Source of the DNA: Rubrivivax sp.
GTDB taxonomy: Bacteria; Pseudomonadota; Gammaproteobacteria; Burkholderiales; Burkholderiaceae_C
Direction: 5' to 3'
Assembly (NCBI GenBank): GCA_022843905.1
Contig: JALHMT010000013.1
Coordinates: 62,001 to 126,000, forward strand
Length of the DNA stretch: 64,000 nt
Positions 1 through 9,272 of the stretch are shown piece by piece. The stretch's first letter is position 1, and each line of letters starts with the position of its first letter. The notes beneath the pieces are model-generated. The model was given only the letters and a program-made list of their open reading frames with translations. It ran no database searches and had not been told where the DNA came from. Made by a program: the position numbers and the translations under genes.

Positions 1-958
1 TGCCGGTGTCGAAGGTCTCGGCCGGGCGCCAGCCCAGTTCGCGCTCGATCTTGCGCGCGTCGATGGCGTAGCGGCGGTCGTGCCCGGGGCGGTCCTTCAC
101 AAAGGTGATGAGGCGCGAATAGGGGCCGGCGGGGTCGGGCTGCAGCTCGTCGAGCAGCGCGCAGACGGTGTCGACGATCTCGCGGTTGGTCTTCTCGTTC
201 CAGCCGCCCACGTTGTAGGTCTCGCCCAGGCGGCCGCGCTCGATCACTTCACGGATGGCGCTGCAGTGGTCGCGCACGTAGAGCCAGTCGCGCACCTGCA
301 GGCCGTCACCGTAGATGGGCAACGGCTTGCCGGCCAGCGCGTTGGCGATGATCAGCGGAATGAGCTTCTCGGGGAAGTGGAAGGGCCCGTAGTTGTTGCT
401 GCAGTTGGTGGTCAGCACCGGCAGGCCGTAGGTGTGGTGCCAGGCGCGTACCAGGTGGTCGCTGGCGGCCTTGCTCGCCGAGTACGGGCTGTTGGGCTCG
501 AACGGATGGGTCTCGGTGAAGGCCTCGGCGTCGGGCGCCAGGCTGCCGTAGACCTCGTCGGTGCTCACGTGCTGGAAGCGAAAGCGCGCCCTGGCCTCGC
601 CCTGCAGGCCGCTCCAGTATGTGCGCGCGGCTTCCAGCAGCGTGAACGTGCCTTCGATGTTGGTCTTGATGAAGGCGGCCGGGCCGAGGATGCTGCGGTC
701 GACGTGGCTCTCTGCCGCGAAGTGCACCAGCGCACGCGGCTGGTGGCGCTGCAACAGGCTGTCCACCAGCGCACGGTCGCCGATGTCGCCCTTGACGAAG
801 ACATGGCGCGCATCGCCCGACAGCGAGGCCAGGTTCTGCAGGTTGCCGGCGTAGGTGAGGGCGTCGAGGTTGACCACCGGCTCGTCGCACGTGGCCAGCC
901 AGTCGAGAACGAAGTTGCTGCCGATGAAACCAGCGCCGCCCGTGACCAGTATCGTCAT
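1..958 (-). CDS. rfbB: dTDP-glucose 4,6-dehydratase (3' end cut by window edge)
   Basis: Short-chain dehydrogenase/epimerase fold enzyme that converts dTDP-glucose to dTDP-4-keto-6-deoxyglucose, the second step of dTDP-L-rhamnose synthesis for surface polysaccharide. The protein starts [17 protein letters not shown], giving the NAD-binding GxxGxxG motif. It also shows [12 protein letters not shown], the STDEVYG segment with catalytic Thr-Asp-Glu, and YSASK (the YxxxK pair), then NCSNNYGP and RDWLYVRDH, all typical of RfbB. About 319 codons are present of the usual 350 or so, so only the C-terminal end is missing. It is the most downstream gene seen in the minus-strand exopolysaccharide locus and is separated from manC by a structured repeat. 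Confidence 0.95.
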   Translation of the reverse strand, partial: MTILVTGGAGFIGSNFVLDWLATCDEPVVNLDALTYAGNLQNLASLSGDARHVFVKGDIGDRALVDSLLQRHQPRALVHFAAESHVDRSILGPAAFIKTNIEGTFTLLEAARTYWSGLQGEARARFRFQHVSTDEVYGSLAPDAEAFTETHPFEPNSPYSASKAASDHLVRAWHHTYGLPVLTTNCSNNYGPFHFPEKLIPLIIANALAGKPLPIYGDGLQVRDWLYVRDHCSAIREVIERGRLGETYNVGGWNEKTNREIVDTVCALLDELQPDPAGPYSRLITFVKDRPGHDRRYAIDARKIERELGWRPAETFDTG

Positions 959-1005
959 GTGGAAATCCTCCTAATTCCTGAACTGCCAAGGCTGCGACCC
1001 AGGCA

Positions 1006-1184
1006 GGTGTCGAACACCAAGCGGACGCCGCGGATCCGGCTCTGCCGGGCCGCTGGGGTCGCCCCCCTGGGGGGGCCGAGGCCGGACTCGACAGGTCCGG
1101 TGGACCTGTCGTGCCTGCCGAGGGGCCGGGCGAGTGGCCCGGCGCGGCCTGCAAGGTGCGCCGAAGGCGCTACGGGGGGGGACG
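1006..1184 (-). repeat. Structured intergenic element, copy 1 (expanded form)
   Basis: This sequence begins immediately after the manC stop codon and reads in the same direction. It shares a run of hairpins with the copies after aspS and clsB. Hairpin I is GCGCC-GAA-GGCGC as read on the plus strand (1158-1170). Hairpin II is CCCCCC-T-GGGGGG (1062-1074). Hairpin III is the GCGGATCCGGC...GCCGGGCCGC stem (1030-1053). Unlike the other copies it carries extra sequence between hairpins I and II with two more perfect stems: CGACAGGTCC-GGT-GGACCTGTCG (1089-1111) and GCCGGGC-GAGTG-GCCCGGC (1123-1141). GGTGT-CGA-ACACC closes it at 1006-1018. It may act as an RNA structure or terminator between manC and rfbB; the function is not known. 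Confidence 0.75.
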
Positions 1185-2627
1185 TCATCCTCTTCCGTAA
1201 GTGTCCTGGAACCGGACGATGTCGTCTTCGCCCAGGTAGCTGCCCGACTGCACCTCGATGATCTCGAGCGGCACCTTGCCGGGGTTGGCCAGACGGTGCG
1301 TCTGTCCCAGCGGGATGTAGGTGCTCTGGTTCTCGGACAGCAGGATGACCTGGTCGCCGTTGGTGACCTCGGCCGTGCCCGACACCACGATCCAGTGTTC
1401 GGCGCGGTGGTGGTGCATCTGCAGGCTGAGCGACGCGCCCGGCTTGACCATGATGCGCTTGACCTGGAAACGCGGCCCGGCGTCGATGCTGTCGTACCAG
1501 CCCCAGGGCCGGTGCACCTTGCGGTGCAGGGTCTGCTCTTCGCGCTTCTCGGCCGTGAGCTGCGCCACGATGTGCTTGACGTCCTGGCTCCGGCTGCGGT
1601 CGGCCACCAGCACGGCGTCGGGCGTCTCGATCACCACCACGTCCTGCAGTCCGACCACGCCGACCAGGCGGCTGGTGGCGTGCACGAGGGTGTTGCGGCT
1701 GTCGCGCACGATGGCGTCGCCGACGTGGGCGTTGTCCTGTGGATCCTTGGCGGCCACCTGCCAGACGGCTTCCCAGGAGCCGAGGTCGTTCCAGCCGGCG
1801 TCCAGCGCCACCATGCGGATGTCGATGCCGCTGCCGGGGCATTTCTCCATCACCGCGTAGTCGACCGACTCCGAGGGCACGGCGGCGAACTCGGCCTTGC
1901 CCGGCCGCACGAAGCGCGCGTCGGTGCTGCGCACGGCCCAGGCGGCGCGGCAGGCGCCGGCGATGTCGGGGCGGAAGCGGTCGAGGGCGGCCATCCAGGT
2001 CGACGCGCGCAGCACGAACATGCCGGCGTTCCAGAAGTAGTGGCCGTCGGCCACGTAGCGCGCGGCGGTGGCGGCGTCGGGCTTCTCGACGAACTGCGCC
2101 ACGCGGGGCTCACCGGTGTCGCCGGCCGCCTCCTGGCGGATGTAGCCGTAGCCGGTTTCCGGGCGTTCGGGCGTGACGCCCAGGATGGCGATGCCGCCGG
2201 CCGCCGCCACCCGCACGGCACGCCGTACGGCCTCCACGAAGGCCGGCTCGTCGGTGACGGTCTGGTCGGCTGCGGTGACCACCAGCACCGGGTCCTGGTC
2301 GCCCTGCAGCGCCTGCAGCGCCGCCAGCGCCAGCGCCGGAGCGGTGTTTCGCCCGACGGGCTCCAGCACCACGGCGGCGGGCTCCACGCCCAGTTCGCGC
2401 ATCTGGTCGAGCACCAGGAAGCGGTGTTCTTCGTTGCCGACCACCATGGGGGCGGCGATGTCGAAACCTTCGCCCCCCACGGCCTGCAGCCGCGAGGTGG
2501 CCTGCTGGAACAGGCTGGTGTTGCCCGAGAGCACCAGGAACTGCTTCGGGTAGCCGGCGCGCGACAGCGGCCACAGGCGGGTGCCTGAGCCGCCGGCCAT
2601 GATGACGGGCAGGACGGGAATGTTCAT
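1185..2627 (-). CDS. manC: Mannose-1-phosphate guanylyltransferase/mannose-6-phosphate isomerase
   Basis: Bifunctional type II enzyme of 480 residues that makes GDP-mannose for exopolysaccharide. The N-terminal nucleotidyltransferase half has the signature MAGGSGTRLWPLSR followed by YPKQFL, and a VEKPD segment. The C-terminal cupin half, from about residue 360, carries HRPWGWY and the metal-binding stretch QMHHHRAEHW, then TYIPLGQTHRL, as in ManC/AlgA. The start at MNIPVLPVIM overlaps the galE stop by 4 bp (ATGA), so the two are probably translationally coupled. A structured repeat follows its stop codon directly. Length and domain order are normal for the family. Confidence 0.95.
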   Translation of the reverse strand: MNIPVLPVIMAGGSGTRLWPLSRAGYPKQFLVLSGNTSLFQQATSRLQAVGGEGFDIAAPMVVGNEEHRFLVLDQMRELGVEPAAVVLEPVGRNTAPALALAALQALQGDQDPVLVVTAADQTVTDEPAFVEAVRRAVRVAAAGGIAILGVTPERPETGYGYIRQEAAGDTGEPRVAQFVEKPDAATAARYVADGHYFWNAGMFVLRASTWMAALDRFRPDIAGACRAAWAVRSTDARFVRPGKAEFAAVPSESVDYAVMEKCPGSGIDIRMVALDAGWNDLGSWEAVWQVAAKDPQDNAHVGDAIVRDSRNTLVHATSRLVGVVGLQDVVVIETPDAVLVADRSRSQDVKHIVAQLTAEKREEQTLHRKVHRPWGWYDSIDAGPRFQVKRIMVKPGASLSLQMHHHRAEHWIVVSGTAEVTNGDQVILLSENQSTYIPLGQTHRLANPGKVPLEIIEVQSGSYLGEDDIVRFQDTYGRG

Positions 2628-3697
2628 GCGGTGAAGCCGTTTGGGTTGGTCGACTGCCATCGCCAGCTGTCTGCGCACATGCGCGCGAGGTCGAGGCGGG
2701 CCGACCAGCCCAGCACGTCGCGTGCCAGGGACGGGTCGGCCCAGCAGGCGGCGATGTCGCCCGGCCGTCGGCCCACCAGCTTGTACGGTACCGCACGCCC
2801 GCTGGCAGCAGCGTAGGCGGCGATGACTTCCAGCACGCTGTAGCCTCGTCCCGTGCCCAAGTTCACGGTCAACGAGCCGGGCGTGTCGAGCAGCCGGCGC
2901 ACGGCGGCGACATGGCCTTCGGCGAGGTCGACGACATGGATGTAGTCGCGCACGCCGGTGCCGTCGGGCGTGGCGTAGTCGTCGCCGTAGACCGCCACCT
3001 CGCTGCGGCGGCCGATGGCCACCTGCGCCACGTAGGGCATCAGGTTGTTGGGCGTGCCGCGCGGGTCTTCGCCGATGAGGCCGCTGTCGTGCGCGCCCAC
3101 CGGGTTGAAGTAGCGCAGGCAGGCGGTCTGCCAGGCGGCGTCGGCGGCACCCAGGTCGCGCAGGATCAGTTCGCTGGTGAGCTTGGTCTGGCCGTAGGGG
3201 TTGGTGGCCGACAGCGGGGCGTCTTCGCGCAGCGGCAGCGACTGCGGGTCGCCATAGACGGTGGCGCTGGAGCTGAACACGAGGCGCCTGCAGCCGTGGG
3301 TCTGCATGGCGCGGCACAGGTTGAGCAGGCCGCCCAGGTTGTTGGCGTAGTACGCCAGCGGCATCTGCACCGACTCGCCCACCGCCTTCAGCGCCGCGAA
3401 GTGCACCACCGCGTCGAAACGCCGGCGCTGGAACAGCGAGTCCATCGCCGCAGCGTCGCAGACGTCGATGCGTTCGAACTGCGGCGTGCGGCCCGAGAGC
3501 CGGGCCAGGCGCTCCAGCACCACGGGCGAGCTGTTGCGGAAGTCGTCGATGCCCACCACCTCGAAGCCGGCGGACTGCAGCGCCAGCCAGGTGTGCGATG
3601 CGATGTAGCCGGCCGCGCCGGTGAGCAGCACCACCGGTGCCGCGCCGGTGCCGGCAGGCGGGGTGCCGTCCGTCGCGTCTGGCATGCCTGCGCTCAT
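2624..3697 (-). CDS. galE: UDP-glucose 4-epimerase
   Basis: Interconverts UDP-glucose and UDP-galactose, supplying galactose units to the polysaccharide. The 357-residue protein has the catalytic FSSSATVYG serine segment, YGQTK (YxxxK), RYFNPVGAH, PNNLMPYVAQVA and GTGVRDYIHV, all strongly GalE-like. The nucleotide-binding motif reads TGAAGYIASH, so the third glycine of the usual GxxGxxG is alanine. About 20 Pro/Gly/Ala-rich residues precede the fold, so a later start is possible, but the ATG at 3697 overlaps the upstream stop by 4 bp, which favours it. It lies between the EpsL-like gene and manC in one operon. Confidence 0.94.
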   Translation of the reverse strand: MSAGMPDATDGTPPAGTGAAPVVLLTGAAGYIASHTWLALQSAGFEVVGIDDFRNSSPVVLERLARLSGRTPQFERIDVCDAAAMDSLFQRRRFDAVVHFAALKAVGESVQMPLAYYANNLGGLLNLCRAMQTHGCRRLVFSSSATVYGDPQSLPLREDAPLSATNPYGQTKLTSELILRDLGAADAAWQTACLRYFNPVGAHDSGLIGEDPRGTPNNLMPYVAQVAIGRRSEVAVYGDDYATPDGTGVRDYIHVVDLAEGHVAAVRRLLDTPGSLTVNLGTGRGYSVLEVIAAYAAASGRAVPYKLVGRRPGDIAACWADPSLARDVLGWSARLDLARMCADSWRWQSTNPNGFTA

Positions 3698-4989
3698 CGC
3701 AGGGTGAGCTGGCCGAAGCAGCCCACGGTGTTGCCCGACAGGTCGGTGGACAGCACGCTGGAGGTGCTGCGCTGTTCCCAGCCGAGGTCGCAGCCCACGG
3801 TGATGCTTCGCGTGGGCTGCCAGCGCGCGCCGAAGTTCAGGGTGCTGGTGCGGTCGCTGCCGGTGAGGGTGGCCACGTTGCCGAAGAGATCGGGTCGCGA
3901 GTCGCTCAGGCTGCGCTGCGCGACGCCGGCATAGGTGCTCAGCAGGATCTTGGCGCTCAGCTCGTACTGCGCGGCCACGCTGAGCGTGTTGGTCACGCGG
4001 CTGGCGTCGGCATAGCGCAGGCCGCTGCCGACGCCGCTGGGCGTGCTCACGAACCCGATGGCGGCCGATTCCTGGCCGGTGTCGCGTGCCAGGCGCGTCT
4101 CGAAGCGAAGCTTGCCGGTTGGGCGCCAGATCCAGGCCAGGCCGCCCGTCACGCCCGAGAAGTCACGCGCCGTGTCGCGGTCGTAAGAGGTGTTGCCGAA
4201 ACTCAGGCGCGCCTCGAACTGGCTGACGCCGCTGGGCGTCCAGCGCGTGCTCAGATCGAGGTTGCGGCCGCTGTAGGTGTCGGCCAGGTAGCTGCCGTTG
4301 GCCAGCAGGGCGAAGCGCGGGTAGCGACCCTCGGTGCCGCGCAGCGCTGCGCCGAAGCTGATGAGCCCGCTGGGCGTGTAGCGCACGCCGGCCGACAGGC
4401 TGTTCTGGCGGTACTCGCGCGGCTCGAATTCGCTGGCCGAGTAGCCCACGCGCTGATGGGCATAGGTGGCTTCGGCCGACCAGCGTGTCACCAGGCCCCG
4501 TCGCACGGTGGTGTCGAAGGTGGTCGAACTGGCGATGTTGCGCTGCAGGTTGTTGATGGACAGCGTGTCGTTGGCGAAGCGCGCCAGGCTGCGGTCGGAC
4601 ACCAGGTTGATGCTGCCCGACAGGCGCCCGATGGTGGACCAGTCGGCGCCCAGCTTCAGGCCGTAGCCTTCGTTGTCCAGCACCTTGTTGTTGGCGAAGC
4701 GGCTGGCGCGCAGCGACACGTCGCCGCGCACGCGCTGGCGGCCGATGGGCTGGTCGATGCCGGCCAGCAGCGACGTGGTGTACACCGTGTCGCTCTTGCT
4801 GCGACCGGCCGGCAGCGGCGCGGCGCCGTCGCTCAGCCGGTACAGGTTGGAGTCGCGCGTGACACCCTGCGAGGCGCCGAAGTAGAAGGGGCTGGACTGC
4901 GCCAGTGCCGTGGCGGCCGGGCCGGCCAGCAGCAGGGCCACGGTGGTGGCCAGTGCGAATCGGATCCGGGGGTTGCGGGTTGCGTGCAT
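3694..4989 (-). CDS. EpsL-like outer-membrane beta-barrel protein of an exopolysaccharide locus
   Basis: A 431-residue protein with a clear signal peptide (hydrophobic core ALATTVALLLAGPAA, cleavage near ALAQ-SS). The rest has alternating short polar and aromatic strands, as in outer-membrane barrels, and ends in an aromatic-poor CFGQLTLR strand. Its place next to a WcaJ-like priming transferase and sugar-nucleotide genes, and the motif RDSNLYRL near the mature N-terminus, match the EpsL proteins of PEP-CTERM-linked exopolysaccharide operons. The role is probably in polymer assembly or export at the outer membrane, but is not proven in this family. Its stop overlaps the galE start by 4 bp. 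Confidence 0.75.
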   Translation of the reverse strand: MHATRNPRIRFALATTVALLLAGPAATALAQSSPFYFGASQGVTRDSNLYRLSDGAAPLPAGRSKSDTVYTTSLLAGIDQPIGRQRVRGDVSLRASRFANNKVLDNEGYGLKLGADWSTIGRLSGSINLVSDRSLARFANDTLSINNLQRNIASSTTFDTTVRRGLVTRWSAEATYAHQRVGYSASEFEPREYRQNSLSAGVRYTPSGLISFGAALRGTEGRYPRFALLANGSYLADTYSGRNLDLSTRWTPSGVSQFEARLSFGNTSYDRDTARDFSGVTGGLAWIWRPTGKLRFETRLARDTGQESAAIGFVSTPSGVGSGLRYADASRVTNTLSVAAQYELSAKILLSTYAGVAQRSLSDSRPDLFGNVATLTGSDRTSTLNFGARWQPTRSITVGCDLGWEQRSTSSVLSTDLSGNTVGCFGQLTLR

Positions 4990-5044
4990 CGGGGCTCTCC
5001 AGGGCTGGGGACGATTATCGGCAGGCGCGGCAGGCTCGGCTGTT

Positions 5045-6430
5045 TCAATAGGCGTGGCGGTCGAAGAACACCAGCTTGATGGTGCGCGCGATGATCTGCA
5101 GGTCCAGGCTCAACGACCAGTTGCGCAGGTATTCCAGGTCGAACTCCACGCGCGCCTGCATCTTGTCGAGTGTGGTGGTCTCGCCGCGCAGTCCGTTGAC
5201 CTGCGCCCAGCCGGTGATGCCGGGCTTGACCTTGTGCCGCACCATGTAGGCCTTGATCAGGCGCCGGTACTGCTCGTTGTGCGCCACGGCGTGGGGGCGC
5301 GGTCCGACGATGCTCATGCGGCCTTGCAGCACGTTGACGAACTGCGGCAGTTCGTCGAGCGATGTGCGGCGCATGAAGGCGCCGAAGGGCGTGATGCGCG
5401 GGTCGTCCTTCACGGCCTGCGCCACGCCGGGGCCGTCCTGCCCGATGTACATGGAGCGGAACTTGTAGATCTCGATCTCCTCGCCGTCGAGACCGTTGCG
5501 GCGCTGGCGGAAGATCACCGGTCCGGGGGAGCTGAGCTTGACGCCGACGGCCAGCATCAGCAGCAGGGGCGAGGTCAGCAGCAGGATGATGCTGGCCAGC
5601 ACGATGTCGCTCACGCCCTTGACGAGCCGGTTGGTGCCGGTGAAGGGCGTCTCGCACAGTCCCACCACCGGCACGCCGTTCATGTCCTGCAGGCGCCCCT
5701 GGATGATGCTGATGCCGAACACGTCGGGCACGAAGAACACCGATGCCGTGGTGCCTTGCACCTGTTCCATCAACCTGACGATGCGCGGCTGCGAGCCCAG
5801 CGGCAGCGTGATGTAGACCTCGCTGACGCCCTGCTCGCGCACGAAGGCGGCGGCCTGCTGCAGGCTGCCCAGGCGCAGCGGGCGCGCTTCGACGTGCACC
5901 CGGTCGTCGCTGCGGTCGTCGAAGTAGCCCAGGAAGCGCGAGCCTCGGTTGCCCAGCACACGGGCCACCTTCACGGCCAGGCCGCCGGCACCGATCACGA
6001 CCACCGATCGCTGGTTGCCGGGCAGCGAGGCCAGGTGACGCAGCCAGCGGCGGCCGCCGAAGACCAGCAGCCAGTGCAGTGCGGGTGTCGCCAGCACCCA
6101 GGTCAGCAGCACGCGCGTGTCGAAGAAGTGCAGGCTGCGCGTGGCGTAGGCGCACAGCGCCAGGATGACCATCAGCACGATCCACGACGCCGAGATGTCG
6201 ACCGCAGCGTTCAGCGGCCGGTCCTGGAAGCGGTTGCGGCCCGGGAAGGTGAGGGCCACCACCAGCAGGCACAGCGTGAGGTCGGCCCGCACGATGGGCT
6301 CGTCGAAGGCCATCGAGGCCCCGACGAAGACCAGCACGGCCACCGCGGGCTCCAGGAACGCCGCGACCAGCGCGGTGATCGACTGCGGGGCGCTGTAGAA
6401 GGTTCGCTTGTAGCTTCGGTCTTCGAACAT
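5045..6430 (-). CDS. Undecaprenyl-phosphate glucose phosphotransferase (WcaJ/EpsB type)
   Basis: Starts repeat-unit synthesis by moving a sugar-1-phosphate from UDP-sugar to undecaprenyl phosphate at the inner membrane. The 461-residue protein has four N-terminal membrane segments, a CoA-binding-like Rossmann domain ([18 protein letters not shown]), another membrane segment near residue 275, and the C-terminal bacterial sugar transferase domain. That domain shows [38 protein letters not shown] and a closing DLQIIARTI segment. The start MFEDRSYKR is chosen because upstream codons are Pro/Arg-rich and unlike the family. It is the first gene of the minus-strand polysaccharide run and faces ubiJ across a 195-bp gap. 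Confidence 0.93.
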   Translation of the reverse strand: MFEDRSYKRTFYSAPQSITALVAAFLEPAVAVLVFVGASMAFDEPIVRADLTLCLLVVALTFPGRNRFQDRPLNAAVDISASWIVLMVILALCAYATRSLHFFDTRVLLTWVLATPALHWLLVFGGRRWLRHLASLPGNQRSVVVIGAGGLAVKVARVLGNRGSRFLGYFDDRSDDRVHVEARPLRLGSLQQAAAFVREQGVSEVYITLPLGSQPRIVRLMEQVQGTTASVFFVPDVFGISIIQGRLQDMNGVPVVGLCETPFTGTNRLVKGVSDIVLASIILLLTSPLLLMLAVGVKLSSPGPVIFRQRRNGLDGEEIEIYKFRSMYIGQDGPGVAQAVKDDPRITPFGAFMRRTSLDELPQFVNVLQGRMSIVGPRPHAVAHNEQYRRLIKAYMVRHKVKPGITGWAQVNGLRGETTTLDKMQARVEFDLEYLRNWSLSLDLQIIARTIKLVFFDRHAY

Positions 6431-6613
6431 GGGCGGCGGGGCAGCCAGCGGACGGGATGCCCGGCGTCGGGATGTTCCGGCGTCGGAAGCAGACGCCGGC
6501 AGCGATGGGCCGGCCATGGACCGGCGATCTGGCGGGAAAGACAACGCGCATTCTCTGCCAAGTGCGGGCCGCGGCTGCAAAACGCGACCACCGGCTCGCG
6601 GGGTGGGGCTGCC

Positions 6614-6619
6614 TACAAT
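6614..6619 (+). promoter_or_regulatory. -10-like hexamer TACAAT, 6 nt before the ubiJ ATG
   Basis: TACAAT lies six bases upstream of the ubiJ start codon and there is no Shine-Dalgarno sequence between them. At normal sigma-70 geometry transcription would begin at or next to the ATG, giving a leaderless mRNA. No convincing -35 box is visible. Five other genes in the window show the same spacing, give or take one base. Confidence 0.5.
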
Positions 6620-6625
6620 CGGGCA

Positions 6626-7153
6626 ATGCTTCACGCTTTGAACAGCCTGTCCCAACGCCTGGCGCCTTCCGTGATGGAGCGCGCCACCCTTGTCGTCAAC
6701 CACGTGCTGACCGGCGAGCCGGTGGCCACAGGGCGCTTGCGGCCGCATGCCGGCAAGAGTGTGCGGCTGGCACTGGAGGGCTGGCCGTCGCTGCTGCCGC
6801 AGCTGCCCTCGCTGATGTTCCGCATCACGCCGGCCGGCCTGTTCGAATGGGTGGCCGACGAAGGCCTGGGCCTGGCCGATCTCACGCTGCGCATCGATGC
6901 CGGCAACCCGGCGCTGCTGCTCACGCAGACGGCCACCGGCCTGCGGCCCGAAGCGCAGATCGAAGGCGATGCCGCCCTGGCGGTCGACGTCGGCTGGCTG
7001 ATGGAAAACCTGCGCTGGGACGCCGCAGCCGACCTCGAGCGCGTGTTCCCGCCGGCCGTCGCCCAGCAGCTGGCCGGCCTGGGCGGCATGGCCAGCTCGG
7101 CCATGCGCTCGGCGCTGCAGCGCCTGGACAGGGTGCGGCGGCGCGGCCCATGA
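6626..7153 (+). CDS. ubiJ: Ubiquinone biosynthesis accessory factor UbiJ (SCP2 domain)
   Basis: A 175-residue soluble protein with an SCP2 sterol-carrier-like domain (roughly residues 15-110). It helps the ubiquinone biosynthetic complex by binding the hydrophobic intermediates. Length, the hydrophobic pocket pattern ([17 protein letters not shown]) and the charged C-terminal helix fit UbiJ. The assignment is made much stronger by direct overlap with ubiB: the UbiJ stop and UbiB start share ATGA. In many relatives ubiE sits just upstream, but here the neighbour is the divergent polysaccharide locus. The start is the ATG six bases after a TACAAT hexamer. Confidence 0.85.
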   Translation: MLHALNSLSQRLAPSVMERATLVVNHVLTGEPVATGRLRPHAGKSVRLALEGWPSLLPQLPSLMFRITPAGLFEWVADEGLGLADLTLRIDAGNPALLLTQTATGLRPEAQIEGDAALAVDVGWLMENLRWDAAADLERVFPPAVAQQLAGLGGMASSAMRSALQRLDRVRRRGP

Positions 7154-8706
7154 GGCGTCTGGCGCGCCTGATCTTCATCGTCATCACGGTCCTGCGCTTC
7201 GGCCTGGACGAAGTGGCCCTGTCGGGGTTCCGGCAGCGCTGGGTGCGTGCCCTGGTGCGGCTGGTGACGGTGGGGCGCGATCTCGACGAGCCGCGCGGCG
7301 TGCGCCTGCGGCGGGGCCTGGAGCGCCTGGGGCCGATCTTCGTCAAGTTCGGCCAGGTGCTGAGCACGCGGCGCGACCTGTTGCCGCTGGACATCGCCGA
7401 CGAACTGGCCGGCCTGCAGGACCGTGTGCCGCCGTTCCCGGCGGCGCAGGCGCGAACCCTGGTCGAAAAGGCCTTCGGCAAGCCCATCGGCGCCGTCTTC
7501 GCCAGTTTCGAGGCCGAACCGGTGGCCAGCGCATCCATCGCCCAGGTGCACTTCGGCACCCTGCTCGACGGGCGCGAGGTGGCGGTGAAGGTGCTGCGGC
7601 CGGGCATGCTGCATGTCATCGACGACGACCTGAACCTGCTGCACACGCTGGCCGGCTGGGTCGAGCGGCTGTCGGCCGACGGCAAGCGCCTCAAGCCGCG
7701 GGAAGTGGTGGCCGAATTCGACGGCTACCTGCACGACGAGCTCGACCTCGTGCGCGAAGCGTCGAACGCCGCGCAGCTGCGCCGCAACATGGACGGCCTC
7801 GACCTCGTGATGGTGCCCGAGATGGTGTGGGACTACTGCACCGAGAGCGTGATCGTGATGGAGCGCATGCACGGCGTGCCGATCAGCCAGATCGACCGCA
7901 TCCGCGCCGCCGGCGTCGACATCCGCAAGCTGGCGCGCGACGGTGTCACGATCTTCTTCACACAGGTCTTTCGCGACGGCTTCTTCCACGCCGACATGCA
8001 CCCCGGCAACATCCAGGTGAGCCTGGACCCGGCCACCTTCGGCCGCTACATCGCGCTGGACTTCGGCATCATCGGCACGCTCACCGAGTTCGACAAGGAC
8101 TACCTGGCGCAGAACTTCCTGGCCTTCTTCCAGCGCGACTACAAGCGCGTGGCCGAACTGCACCTGGAGTCGGGCTGGGTGCCGCCCGACACCCGCATCG
8201 ATGCGCTGGAAGGTGCGATCCGGGCCGTCTGCGAACCGCACTTCGACCGCCCGCTGAAGGACATCTCGCTGGGCCAGGTGCTGATGCGCCTGTTCCAGGC
8301 CTCGCGCCGCTTCAACGTCGAGATCCAGCCGCAGCTGGTGCTGCTGCAGAAGACGCTGCTGAACATCGAGGGCCTGGGACGCCAGCTGGATCCCGAGCTC
8401 GACCTCTGGAGCACGGCCAAGCCCTTCCTGGAGCGCTGGATGAACGACCAGATCGGCTGGCGCGGGCTGCTCGACCGCTTCAAGCGCGAGGCGCCCCGCT
8501 ATGCCAAGCTGCTGCCGGAACTGCCGCGCCTGGTGCACCAGGCCCTGCAGCGCGAGCCGATGGACCGCAGCTCAGCGGCGCTGCTGGCGCTGGTGGCCGA
8601 GCAGCGTCGCACCAACCGCCTGCTGCAGGTGCTGCTGTTCGGCGCCGTGGGTTTCATCGTGGGCGCCGTGGTGGCCCGTTTCTGGCTGCAGCTCAACGGG
8701 CTGTAG
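7150..8706 (+). CDS. ubiB: Ubiquinone biosynthesis ATPase/kinase-like protein UbiB
   Basis: Membrane-anchored member of the atypical ABC1/ADCK/UbiB kinase-like family needed for aerobic ubiquinone synthesis. The 518-residue protein shows the family-defining KFGQ motif (in [20 protein letters not shown]), an Ala-rich loop before SIAQVH, the lysine-bearing [18 protein letters not shown] with catalytic Asp, and ALDFGIIG (the DFG equivalent). Two hydrophobic C-terminal segments ([20 protein letters not shown]) anchor it to the inner membrane. It overlaps ubiJ by 4 bp and is followed by a 124-bp gap. Confidence 0.96.
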   Translation: MRRLARLIFIVITVLRFGLDEVALSGFRQRWVRALVRLVTVGRDLDEPRGVRLRRGLERLGPIFVKFGQVLSTRRDLLPLDIADELAGLQDRVPPFPAAQARTLVEKAFGKPIGAVFASFEAEPVASASIAQVHFGTLLDGREVAVKVLRPGMLHVIDDDLNLLHTLAGWVERLSADGKRLKPREVVAEFDGYLHDELDLVREASNAAQLRRNMDGLDLVMVPEMVWDYCTESVIVMERMHGVPISQIDRIRAAGVDIRKLARDGVTIFFTQVFRDGFFHADMHPGNIQVSLDPATFGRYIALDFGIIGTLTEFDKDYLAQNFLAFFQRDYKRVAELHLESGWVPPDTRIDALEGAIRAVCEPHFDRPLKDISLGQVLMRLFQASRRFNVEIQPQLVLLQKTLLNIEGLGRQLDPELDLWSTAKPFLERWMNDQIGWRGLLDRFKREAPRYAKLLPELPRLVHQALQREPMDRSSAALLALVAEQRRTNRLLQVLLFGAVGFIVGAVVARFWLQLNGL

Positions 8707-8796
8707 CGGGTTCGCCCGGGGTCGGGCCAGGGTGGCAGTCGGGCGCTCGCCGCTTTCGTTTGGGTGGCGCCGGCCGCGTCCGGCGGCGCGGGGACC

Positions 8797-8802
8797 TATA
8801 CT
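8797..8802 (+). promoter_or_regulatory. Possible -10 box TATACT upstream of the FmdB gene
   Basis: TATACT stands out in a GC-rich 124-bp gap and is followed 28 bp later by the FmdB start. No good -35 hexamer is found about 17 bp upstream, so this is only a candidate for a promoter of the FmdB-DUF502-aspS run. Confidence 0.35.
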
Positions 8803-8830
8803 TTCCCGTTTTTCTCCCAGGGTCAAAGCC

Positions 8831-9247
8831 ATGCCGATCTATGCGTACCGCTGCGCCACATGCGGGCACGCGCAGGATGTCCTGCAGAAGATGTCCGACC
8901 CGCTGCTGACGGTGTGCCCGTCTTGCGGCGCGGAAACCTTCGTCAAGCAGCTCACGGCGGCAGGGTTCCAGCTCAAGGGATCAGGTTGGTACGTGACCGA
9001 CTTCCGCGGCGGCAACGCCACCAAGGACGGCAAGCCCGCCGCCGAGGGCGACAAGCCGCCGGGCGACCAGCCTGCGGACAAGTCGGCCGACAAGTCCGCG
9101 GACCCATCCGCTGACAAGTCGTCGGACAAGCCCGCCGACAAGGCGCCGGAGAAGGCGAGCGACACCGCCGCCAGGAGCGCGGCGGCGCCTGCGCCACCGG
9201 CTGCGGCGCCGCCCGCGGCGCCCGCCGGCGGCGGTTCTTCGACCTGA
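8831..9247 (+). CDS. FmdB-family zinc-ribbon protein with a long low-complexity tail
   Basis: A small protein (138 residues) whose first 60 residues form the FmdB/CxxC zinc ribbon: PIYAYRC-x2-CGH followed by VCPSCGA, then GFQLKGSGWYVTDFR, the usual end of the domain. The cellular role of FmdB proteins is not settled. From about residue 65 the protein turns into a tail of repeated ADKSADK-type units and ends in an Ala/Pro/Gly run (AAPAPPAAAPPAAP). It is probably disordered. It is followed by a DUF502 gene and then aspS, an order I recall as common in Burkholderiales. Confidence 0.9.
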   Translation: MPIYAYRCATCGHAQDVLQKMSDPLLTVCPSCGAETFVKQLTAAGFQLKGSGWYVTDFRGGNATKDGKPAAEGDKPPGDQPADKSADKSADPSADKSSDKPADKAPEKASDTAARSAAAPAPPAAAPPAAPAGGGSST

Positions 9248-9272
9248 CGTCTCGCGAGGCAGGGGAGCCGTC

